Shown here piece by piece: positions 50,874 to 60,999 of a DNA stretch of 64,000 nucleotides. The stretch is from Marsupella aquatica. Its lineage: Eukaryota; Marchantiophyta. The position numbers were made by a program, and so were the translations under genes. The stretch is from contig OZ316894.1 of NCBI GenBank assembly GCA_973895155.1, forward strand, positions 16,368,001-16,432,000. The letters are read 5' to 3'. How positions within the stretch are numbered: position 1 is the first letter of the stretch; every line of letters starts with the position of its first letter. The notes below the pieces were generated by a model. It searched no databases, was not told where the DNA came from, and worked only from the letters and a program-made list of their open reading frames with translations.

Positions 50874-53800
50874 ATGGCGCTAGAAAAGCTCAGCTTCCGA
50901 GAATTGGCAATTGATGGATCAAATTATTTATCTTGGTCTCTCGATATAGAGGCGCACCTCGCAGCGAAAGACCTCCCAGACACAATAATTACAGATCAAG
51001 GACCTACGCTACGAGAAAAAGCAAAGGCCCTCGTTTTCATAAGGCACCATCTAGCAGATGCTCTGAAAACTCAATACTTAAATGAGTACAATCCGAGAAT
51101 ATTATGGGACGAATTGAAACTTCGATTCGATCACATGCGGCTCATCTCATTACCAGCAGCGAGACACGACTGGATCAACCTCAGGGTGCAAGACCACGAG
51201 ACCGTCGCAGAGTACAATAACAAATTATTCCGCATAGCCTCACAACTCACGATCTATGGGAACCCGGTCGATGATGCAGAGCAGATCGAGAAGACCCTAT
51301 CAACATTCCATGCAACTAACTTAGTATTATCTGCCCAATACAGAAATATGGCATTCACTAGATACTCCCAATTAATTGCACACATGTTATTAGCAGAGAA
51401 GCATCAACTACTACTCCTGGAGAATTCGAAGGCAAGGCCCCCAGGTACCCTCCCACCTATAACCAAACCTGAATCACAATACAATAGCAGAAATCAAAGG
51501 GGAAGAGGATTCAGGGGGAGGGGTACCTTCAGGGGGAGGAGCGGAAACTATGCAGGCAGAGGTCGAAGCCAATTTGCAAGAGGAAGGGGCACGGGATGCA
51601 TGAACCCCGAAAATAATCAAACAAAGTGGCAGGGTCCAAGCAGTGATTGTGGCAGAGGGCGGAGTCGACCCAACAATAACAATATATCAGATAAGAGGAA
51701 CAACCCTCCCGAATGTTTCAGATGCGGCACACTAGGACATACGAGAAATGAATGTAGGGCGCCCTTGCATCTAGTTAAACTTTATCAGAACAGCATAAAC
51801 TACCCTATAAGAGAACCCCAAGGAAATTTTTTGGAATTACCACAAGACCTCACCCAATACATTACTGAACCAGCCTCACCCGAAATACACGCAATTATTT
51901 ATGGAATAGAGAGGCCAAACTTAGCAGACCCAACAACCTGCATAATAGACAGCGGCACCTCACATACCATCTTAAAAGATAGAAAATACTCCACTAGCAT
52001 CATACCATCATCCAGAACTATTACTACGATCTCCGGACAAAAACAGATTGAACATGGCCATGGTAAGGCTGCCGTAATATTCCCAAGAAGGACAGTGATC
52101 CACATAGAATCTACGATATACGCCCCCACAGCCACAAGAAACCTGATTAGTTTTCAGGACATCAGGGCAAACGACTTACATATCCACACAAATATACACA
52201 AGAACAGAGAAGTACTATACATTCTCAAGCAGACCGAAAAGGGACTATAGATCCGAGAAATACTCTCAGCAGAACCCCCAAGACTATATGTGACCCAAAT
52301 ACAGTCACACTATGCCGAAGATAAACAAGAGAGTATTGCCATTACATGGCATAATCGGTTGGGACATCCCGGCACAAACATGTACCATAAATTCTTTAAA
52401 GATTCAGGGGGCATACCACAAGCAGCTAAAATACCTCCCAAACGAGAACCCTGCAGAGCATGCTCGTAGGGTAAGCTAATCACCCGCCCAGCAATTACCA
52501 AATCGGTGTATACTATCCCCAAATTCCTGGAGCAACTCAATGCAGATGTCTGTGGCCCCATTGACCCACCTAGTGGACCATTCAGGTTCTTCTTGGTTCT
52601 GATCGACTCATCGTCCAAGTGGTCCCAAGTCTCCCTACTATCAACGAGAAACCTAGTATTCTCAAGAATCCTAGTGAACATACTTAAGTTAAGAGCTCAG
52701 TTCCCTGAAAACCCAATACGTATCATACGAGTCGATGGAGCAGGAGAATTTACTTCCAAGACATTTAATGACTTCTGCATTACCGCTGGAATAGAAGCCC
52801 AATACTCTGTCCCGTATGTACACTTCCAAAATGGGATAGCCGAGTCAGTGATTAAAAGATTACAGATGATTGCACGCCCATTATTAATGCAAACCAAACT
52901 CCCAGCTACAGCCTGGGGACATGCCATACTACACGTTGCGTCCCTACTACAGTATAGACCTTCATCTTTCAACTCATTGTCCCCACACCACCTAGCATAC
53001 GGCCTACCCCCGAACCTCACCCACCTGAAAACATTTGGATGCCAGGTGCTAGTACCAATCTTGGGCCCTAAACGCACAAAATTGGGCCCCCAGAGGCAAG
53101 TAGGAATCTATGTCGGTTTTGATTCTCCATCCATTATAAGATTCCTAGAACCTACTAACGGGGACGTTTATAAAGCCAGATTTCAGGACTGTCACTTCTT
53201 CGAGAACATATACCCAAAACTGACAACCGGAAAACCAGAAGACACGTCTGCAGCACCTCAGTTACTATGGAAAACTAAGGACATACTCCTAAATGACCCA
53301 AGAACGAGACAAGCAGATGAAGAAGTCAGACGAGTCTTACATTTAAACCAAATATTGAACACATTACCAGATGCGTTCAATGATGCCGTTGCAGTAACCC
53401 GCTCTCACATAGAGGCCGCAAATGTACCTGCACGTATTAAACCCATGCAAATTGAAGTAGCTGAGGTACCACCTAAAGCTAAGCAAGGCCGACCCCTAGG
53501 ATCTAGAGATACTCGCCCTAGATAGAAACAGAATACAACACCCATGACTACACCACCTATAGACAACATCAGCGAAGAACCCAATACGAATCCACCACAG
53601 GACAACGAGGAAATATCAATACAGTATATGCATACAGGACAAGTGTGGCAGAGAGCACAGACTACAGTAAATGAACAATTCACTTTCCTCATTGCACAGG
53701 AAATTACTAACGATACTCCTGATCCACAGACGGTCCAGGAAGCTCAAAACAGAGAAGATTGGCCACTCTGGCAGGAGGCAATAAACTCAGAGCTTGACTC

Positions 53801-54068
53801 ACTAATTAAGCGACATGTATCTGGCCCGATCCTACCAGCTCCATCAGATAGGAGCCTAACTGGATATAAATTTACCTTTGTGCGAAAAAGGAACGCGAAA
53901 GGAGAAGTGATACGATACAAAGCTAGACTCGTGGCAAAAGGATACACTCAGATTTATGGTCGAGATTACGACCTCACGTACTCACCTGTTATGGATGCAA
54001 TCACATACCGCTATATGATAGCCTTTGCTATATTCCATAAGCTAATAATGCACCTGATGGACTTGTAG
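50874..54068 (+). pseudogene. Copia gag-protease-integrase-RT (5' part), interrupted by stops
   Basis: One frame carries the Gag start MALEKLSFRELAIDGSNYLSW, an RG-rich stretch and the CCHC knuckle CFRCGTLGHTRNEC (51714-51755). It continues with protease DSGTSHT (51948), the pre-integrase HNRLGHPG-C-C motif, an integrase core with catalytic codons at 52545 (D), 52734 (D) and 52842 (E) in DD35E spacing, and the RT N-terminus (YKARLVAKGYTQ). TAG codons at 52248, 52467 and 53523 break it. The frame ends at TAG 54066 because of a one-base loss just upstream, where the expected MD-V-AAYLYG motif changes frame at 54064. The upstream ATG at 50769 is also open, but the Gag-type start at 50874 fits better. 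Confidence 0.9.
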
Positions 54069-54291
54069 CGGCATATCTGTACGGCATTATGGACACAAAA
54101 ATATATATGCAAGCACCCCCTGAATTAATTACCAGAGTCAAGTTCCATATTCAGGGGGAGAAAAGCACCATACTACATCCGGATCTACAATCAGGCATTA
54201 AACAAATCACCGATAAGCCAAAAATGGACCTACAGTCCAAAACACCCATGGGATAAAATATCAAACTAACCAGCCTACTGCTGAGTTAGGA
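54065..54291 (+). pseudogene. Decayed middle of copia reverse transcriptase
   Basis: After the frameshift the sense frame reads VAAYLYGIMDTKIYMQAPPE and then about 40 residues unlike the usual RT palm region, up to a TAA at 54256. Another frame change must occur before the following part. A CAGGGGGAGAAAAG stretch at 54153 resembles the polypurine tract by chance or rearrangement. Confidence 0.6.
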
Positions 54292-55605
54292 GTGAAGGAT
54301 GCTCCTTTCGAGCCCTTGCAATGGTACCAGCGCAACCAGGGAATCCCATTCCCAAACGAAGGTGGACTTCTTCTACCTCAACATGCCAACACGCAAAGAA
54401 AGCAGAAAACAACAAAGCCAGCATATGCAGTACAAGTGATGAGATCCATAAACGGCCTGAAACAAAGCGGCCGCATCTGGTACAAACGCTTTCGCGATGA
54501 AATGTTGGCCTTACAATTTACAAATGCAGAAATAGCACCCTGTCTATTTCTTAAACATGTTGGCACAGAATTTGTGATACTAGCAATTTATGTTGATGAT
54601 ATCAATATCTTCGGAACTAAGCAGCTAACAACACAGACAATCGCAACACTTAAGAGAGTCTTCGAAATGAAAGACATTGGAGTCCCGAGTTACTGCCTCG
54701 GCATCGAGTTTAATCATCTGGAGGAAGGTATCCTTATCAACCAATCTACATATACACAGAAAATTCTCAAACAGTTTAATATGCACAACTCATACCCGGT
54801 TAGCACTCCAATGGACTTACGTTCACTTGACCCAGCACGAGACATGTTTAGAAAGCACCAGGAACACGAACAAGTGCTGGGACCCGAGAAACCATACCTT
54901 TCAGCAATTGGGGCCCTCCTCTACTTAGAGAACCAAACGCGACCTGACATCAGTTTTGCAGTCAGCCTCCTTGCAAGACATGGATCACAACCCACAATAA
55001 GGCATTGGAACGGAGTGAAAAGAGTTTTCCGCTACTTACAAGGGACAGCCGATATGGGATTATACTTCCCCAAGAACGCGACCCCAACCTTAATTGGATT
55101 TGCAGATGCCGGATACTTGTCTGACCCAGACGATGCGAAGTCCCAGACCGGATATGTCTTCCTACAAGGGGCAACAGCGATTTCATGGAAGAGCACGAAA
55201 CAATCATTGACAGCTACATCATCGAACCATTCGGAAATCATCGCACTCTATGAAGCTACAAGAGAATGCGTGTGGCTCAGAAGCTTAATCGACCACATCA
55301 ACCAGAGCACAGGCAAACCACCACTGACAGAACCTACCATTCTTTACGAAGACAATCGACCATGCGTGGACCAGATTGCGCAAGGCTTCATCAAAGGGGA
55401 CTGGATAAAACATATTGCCCCAAAACTATTCTACGCACATGAACAACACGGAGATAAGATACAAGTTCAATGGATATCAACGAAAGAAAACAGGGCCGAC
55501 CTCTTTACGAAACCCTTACCTCCCGCCCTCCATAAAGCTCATACATTTGGCAATGGAATGCGACAGTTAAAAGATCTATTACGCCAAGACGCAGCACAGA
55601 ACTAA
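54292..55605 (+). pseudogene. Copia reverse transcriptase (3' part) and RNase H
   Basis: A 437-codon open frame in a different phase from the 5' part. It has INGLKQSGRIWY, the catalytic YVDD (54589-54600), CLGIEFNH, TRPDISFAVSLLARH, and then the RNase H domain with GFADAGYLSDPDD, SQTGYVFLQGATAISWKS, SEIIALYEATRE, VWLRSLID and the C-terminal ENRADLFTKPLP. The ends of this frame are intact, and it stops cleanly at 55605. There is no ATG at its start, as it is the tail of the polyprotein. Confidence 0.9.
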
Positions 55606-55613
55606 GACAGAAG

Positions 55614-55886
55614 ATGAAAGCACTTACCTTTTTTTCTGCCAAAATGAGCTTGAACGAGTCCACACCATCACAACCTAACCAAGAAGCCATGCCGATGACC
55701 ACCATCATACTCGACAAGAAACATAATCGATACAGAACAACACGCGTGACCTTCATAGAACACATCGACTTTTTCTTTAAGAAAAATCCTTCGACATGGA
55801 GAGCGACTTCATCGGAAACACTACGACCCCGATCCCGCTCAGCTGAAGCTTACACCCCCGGCTTACTTACCATTCGTATTACTTAA
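55614..55886 (+). CDS. Small open frame between copia pol and 3' LTR
   Basis: Ninety codons starting at an ATG nine bases after the pol stop. The predicted protein is polar and basic at the end (RPRSRSAEAY) and has no recognised domain or membrane segment. It lies in a 546-bp spacer between pol and 3' LTR, which is longer than many copia elements have. It may be chance or a lineage-specific accessory frame. Confidence 0.2.
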   Translation: MKALTFFSAKMSLNESTPSQPNQEAMPMTTIILDKKHNRYRTTRVTFIEHIDFFFKKNPSTWRATSSETLRPRSRSAEAYTPGLLTIRIT

Positions 55887-56140
55887 ACTACGTAACTTAG
55901 ACAGTTAACAGAAGGCTACTCCTCTGGATTAACATTACACATATACATTTTAGACACGTAAAACTCTGATTAAACTTTAATTTTCTTTAGTTTGTCCCAC
56001 ATCATGTAATGGCTGTGGCACTCTTTCCCTTATGTCAGAAGAAGGGTTTTGATGAGACCAAACCAACAAAAGATGGGACCTACTACGGGTTAAACTTCCT
56101 TTTTAGTGTGGTTGATTTTTTTTTACTATACTTAAATCAA

Positions 56141-56151
56141 CCAAGGGGGAG
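56141..56151 (+). other. Polypurine tract of copia element
   Basis: CCAAGGGGGAG directly abuts the 3' LTR start at 56152, the expected site for plus-strand priming. Confidence 0.85.
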
Positions 56152-56301
56152 TGTTATAAGTTGAAGTTAACCCTAGATAAACAGGTTAAGGAGTAGTTAC
56201 ATAACTACCTCCATATAACCACACATCTGTACAAAACACTTACATTATTATGAATGTTGGAGGTTGGAGTAAGTTCTGGCTATGGTGTCCTGAATCTAAC
56301 A
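56152..56301 (+). repeat. 3' LTR of copia element
   Basis: 150 bp with the same ends as the 5' LTR, followed by the target duplication ATTTT. Confidence 0.95.
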
Positions 56302-56306
56302 ATTTT

Positions 56307-57199
56307 GGCCATTTTGATTGAATTATTCATTATGGAATGTGGAGGACTAAATTTTAGTAGATCAATTTTCATTGCATTAATATGAAATATTAGGGCTTGT
56401 GTTTTTTTGGTGTCCTCCTTCTCTAGTTGCCTTGCGGGTGAAGAACAAAAAATATTTGAAGACTCGTAATCATCAAATTATAAATCCAAAACTCCCATGG
56501 ACCACCAAAATGTGGCTCACCAGAGAATTGTGTCCAACCTGGTGGTCCATCGGGGCTTCAGTTTCCATAAAAATATGATAATATAAAGATATCAGTTGAA
56601 GTGGGCTCTGTATTTGCTTGATTTCAATGAATTAGACCGAAACATTTGTATGTGCTCGATCTAGATGACACACAGAGAATATATAATCAAAAACCCCATA
56701 ATTGCACATCAAATATGATAATATAAAATATACTACAAATAACATTTAGTGATTTAAACAAGATAATTAGATTTATAATGGTAAAGTCACATTTAATGCA
56801 CAGAAGTCATTCACTTTGAATGACAGTACCAAGGCTGATTATTGAGCCTCGCACACTCCATGTGTGTGGCCCTCCCGTTTGCTGCCTGCAAAAAGATGCA
56901 AAAAGAGGTGATTGCATTTTTTCCGTCCAAGGTGGTGCATGAACCCCACTTTTGGGTGCGTGCCCAGAAGGGTTCACACTCCATACCTGTTGGGCCCAAC
57001 TCTACTGAGCCAACATTTGTTGCACAAAGATGGAGACTCATTTTTTGTAATTATATCAGTGCCATGGTGGCGGGTAGTGGGTAAGTGAAGCTGCTATATG
57101 GGGAATGCACCTTTCAAATTTTGTCCTATTAAGATTTTTTTGTCATGTATTCTTATTCAAATATCCCTTATCAAGGGGCATCCTTTGTACCATATAGAT
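56307..57199. other. Intergenic DNA right of the copia element
   Basis: The DNA continues the site that was split by the retrotransposon. Short frames on both strands (56811-57084) have no motif. Nothing else is recognised. Confidence 0.4.
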
Positions 57200-57900
57200 T
57201 CTTAATTTAATTTTTGGACCCCTTTAATTTTGGTATCCTAGAGAATTTTGAACTTATTTTGGCAGCCCTCATAATTTTTAATCTTGTTATCTGCTAGATT
57301 TCAAGTGTGTGAAACCAATGGCTTTAATTTCTACCACTTGAACAAAGTTTTGAATTCTTCTCAAGAGTGAGAGAAATGTTTCTAATAATATGAACACATC
57401 ATGTCTTAAGTTCACTTCATGGTTTGAAGTATTTTCATGAGTGAGAGAAATGTTTCTAAATAAGATGAACTCAGGTGTGTCTTAAGTTCTATTCATGACT
57501 TTCTTTTCTTAAGTTTATGGTTTTTATGAAATTGGGTGTCATTAATAAGGCACATTGAATTTAATAAGTGCACTAATAATAGTACCTTTGTGTCATAGAA
57601 TTTGAGTGTACTCTTAACTGGTCATTCTCTATGTGCTCTTTTTTGCATGTGCTCTATTTCTATTATTTTATTTCAGTCACATTTAATATGTATTCTAGTT
57701 TTACTCTCCTATTTTATACACTTACACATCAATACACAAAATGAAGCCCCAATAGACCCCTAGGTTTGTCAAAATGCTCTCATATATTTTTGCAACTCGG
57801 CTAAATGTATTATACTCACAATGTGACAGGGTATTTTCTTAATTGGTCCATCCCAATTGTATGGTTTCTGTCTATGCTCCATTTGAGCATCATACATGTT
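57200..57900 (+). repeat. Dispersed repeat family C, copy 2
   Basis: Same order of blocks as at 14380-14880 (TTTTGGACCCCTTT, GCCCTCATAA, GAGTGAGAGAAATG). An internal GAGTGAGAGAAATGTTTCTAA piece is duplicated near 57366 and 57440. Confidence 0.55.
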
Positions 57901-58110
57901 CCAGAATGAGCATGCTATATGGACAACACTCCGTATCTTCCAGGGTGAGCATGCTATATGGACAACACTCTGTATCTTCCAGGGTGAGCATGCTATATGG
58001 GCAGCCATTAGTCTCTTCCAGGATGAACATGCTATATGTGCAACAATTCATATAGGGCACCAATTCCTACCTTCCCTGATGAGCATGCTATATGGGCAAA
58101 GATTCATACA
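57901..58110 (+). repeat. 39-bp minisatellite with GAGCATGCTATATGG core
   Basis: GAGCATGCTATAT or GAACATGCTATAT begins at 57908, 57947, 57986, 58025 and 58081. The first four units are spaced exactly 39 bp and the last 56 bp. One such unit exists singly near 14845 at the end of family C copy 1, so this array is an amplified terminus of that family. Confidence 0.85.
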
Positions 58111-60999
58111 GGATTCCTACATTAATATGCATCTATATTGCCAATCACTCTAAATGGAAAATGGAAGTAGAGAGGAATAAAAAGAACTTTGCGTTATTAA
58201 GACGCGAACCAAGTCACCACCTAGGGTAGGTATCCTTGATGTCAGAAGGGTACCTTGCCTGCACCATGGTGGCATGGCTCATAAGTCCAGCTCCAACTTT
58301 TCCAAATCGCACTTTCTCTTTGCCTTACTGTTGTGACTGTAGACACCTTAGACCGCCTCATTCTTTGTGGCTGGGGGGGCCAGACGGGCAGTGCTCGAAT
58401 TCTGCTTCCGTGGTTCTCTGCAAGCGTTCATGATTGGAGTGGGCTTCGAGGGTTTCACATGGACATGATAGATACAGTATGGAGACCGGGCCATCATTCC
58501 GATGAACGATGATGGCAAGACAGAAGTAGGTTTTTCCCATCCCACACCAAAAGACAGAATGATGGTAACTTTTCCGGATATTCCTCTCTCACGCCACTAT
58601 CCGGCGGATATTTGCTCCTACTGCTGCCCGCCTGCCCGGCTGTGCTACGGACCCGTATGGAATACTACGTGGTGTCAGAGATGACAGTCCAAAACTGGGA
58701 AAGGGACCTATCGTGCGCAACGACGATATAATAGTTTTGTATTCCGTTTTCACGTCGGCGACTACGTAGATTACTAGCTGTCGATCGAATTTCGGACGGC
58801 TGAGATTGGATGCCTTGACGCATGAAAGAACCCGAACCTGGATTGACATGCGCCGATCCAATGCAATCCAATAGTGATCCACTGTACTGCTGGAGCAGTC
58901 CTGTCCTCTCTGATACTGTTGTGGAAACTTGGTTCCGTGTTTTGCATGGTGAAAATTTATTTATTTGCTTACAAACTTTTCTGGGTGTGGGAACATGGTT
59001 CCGTCTTTTGCACGGTGAAAAATACTTTTTACTTGCTGACAAACTTTTGTGGGTGGCGAATAAAGTTTTCTTGGTCTAGTAACCCTAATGGCACATTGAT
59101 GCTTCCTTTCCAAGTTCCAACACAGTAGTTCCTCCCAACGTTGAACCAAACCTTTTCACTTTTTTTGGAAGTATACTAGGTATAAACACGTGTCTTTAAA
59201 CCCAATGTCTCCTCTGTCCCTGTAATTCTGAGCCATGCATCCTAACTCATGATTTGACTTTCGGGACTTGACCTGGGTCTGATTTAAAAAAACCAAACAA
59301 AACTCCTAATGGACTGATTGTGGTTTAGTAGAAACTTTCACAAGATTTTGAGCAACTTCGATAGAATAAAAATTTCAGTGCGTTGTTTCACACAAAGATG
59401 CGTGTCATCTCTAGTTATGGTAGTTTATGGGTAGGTCTACTCATCCGGTGTCTTAGTCATACCTAGCCAGAACTTTTGTTCGGGGTCAAATTCAACAGAT
59501 AACATTGTTTATCGTGAATTTTGTTCTCACAAAAAGGTTTAGCAGGAAGTCTTGTCTAGAATTTAATTCACTCCCAGTTCTTGAAACCACCCAAATAGTT
59601 TTCCAACCAACCATTTTAAGGATTCTCACATTTTGTATAGGGTGAAAAAGCCCTAATTTAAGTAATTATTTGTTGGGAAAACCTAATTATTGCTATGGAA
59701 CATGCTGTAGTTTAAGGGTCTCTTAAGAAAATCTAATCTTGTTTATGCGTTGCTTATTTAATTTTTGATTGACTTTAATTTACTTGTAATGAGGATTCCA
59801 AAAATAAATAAATAAAATAAGCATGCCAGTTTTCCGGAAGTTGGGCCGGATGCTGGAAAGCAGAGTAAATCTTAGTGCCGGATAATTACCTCACTTCGTA
59901 GCAACATCTGATACAGGAAACGAAACTTAAAAAATCAAAATATTCCGTCTTAAAGCAAAAACTGAGATAGCACAGTACTTCATGCGCCTGTTATCTCTCT
60001 GAGCGAAGACCTTGGATGTTCCAACCCACGTGGGCCCCACAACGTATTTCTGGGTTCCTTATTGTTTGACGAACCTCGTTTTCATTGCCTAAAAAAGAAG
60101 TGGGCCCAAAGCAAAAGATGCTGTCTTTTAGCTACTACAAGGGCTTGACTGCAAGCGTCGATCTGAGATATGGACGGATGAGTTTTCCCCTATATAGCGC
60201 TTATTAGGTCAAGACAAAAAAAATCCTCATTGGGCGTATTGTTTATTATCATTTCACCCGAAAGAGGACAGCGATCCTGAGTATAAACACCGGGACCAGC
60301 AGTCCGGCGCTTTAGGAGGTGGGGTAAGGACCCAGTCATAGGGGATGATGATGGTAGGGGGGGATGATCATGATGATGATGCTACTGAGGGTTGGACGGA
60401 AGAAGAATTATTTTCACGATTATATTATTTGGAAAATAGTAAAATGTCCTGCAACTGTTCTAGTCAATTCGGACTAGAGCACCCACAGCCTTTGCTTAGG
60501 TTAATATCTTTTAGTCAACATCCGACGGTTCTCCGCAAATCTGAAAGCGCTCTCGCCACAGAGGGAAGTTGGATAATAATAGTAGATACTTGCATCTTGA
60601 AATTTGCAACAGTCCCCTACCTATGATGAGCTGACAGGTGCCACGAGCCATTTCCTGGAAAGCATTTTTGGCAAGGTGACATGGCAAGCAAGAGATGGAT
60701 GAAAGATCGTCGATCTGGGTATCGGGCCAGTGATGGACGGTGAGGATGTAACGGTAGGCCGCCCAGAGCCTATCCTGGAATGGGAAGTAGTTCTGAGGCG
60801 GGGCCCACTGAGAAAGACAAAGTGATGTGGATGGAGATGGTGAGGAGGTGAAATTTGTCAGTCAGGCAGTCATCAGACGCACCCAACAAGTTCGTTCATT
60901 TCGTTGTGTGGCAGAGTCACCAGTTCACCACGCCTGCCCCCGAACCTCGTTTGGGTATTTCCATGGGGCCACCTGTTTGACTCCCCTAAAAAGCGTTCG
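58111..60999. other. Intergenic DNA, no supported gene
   Basis: No recognisable coding region. It includes a 66-bp tandem duplication (58926-59057) and a GAT-rich patch near 60340-60385. The short acidic frame at 60345-60626 has no motif and reflects that patch. Confidence 0.4.
58926..59057 (+). repeat. 66-bp tandem duplication
   Basis: Copies 58926-58991 and 58992-59057 share TGGTTCCGT, TTTTGCA, GGTGAAAA, ACAAACTTTT and TGGGTG with about a dozen differences. Confidence 0.8.

Larger units (their letters stand above)
50398..56301 (+). mobile_element. Ty1/copia LTR retrotransposon, full length but disabled
   Basis: Two 150-bp LTRs (50398-50547 and 56152-56301) start TGTTATAAG and end TCTAACA, and the 5-bp target duplication ATTTT lies at 50393-50397 and 56302-56306. 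The LTRs differ at only two positions seen, so insertion was fairly recent. Domain order is Gag, protease, integrase, reverse transcriptase, RNase H, which defines copia. A polypurine tract (CCAAGGGGGAG) precedes the 3' LTR. The sequence after the 5' LTR is CGTTATCAGCACG rather than the common TGGTATCAGAGC primer site. Coding is broken by three in-frame TAG codons and at least one frameshift, so this copy cannot make its full polyprotein. Confidence 0.95.
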
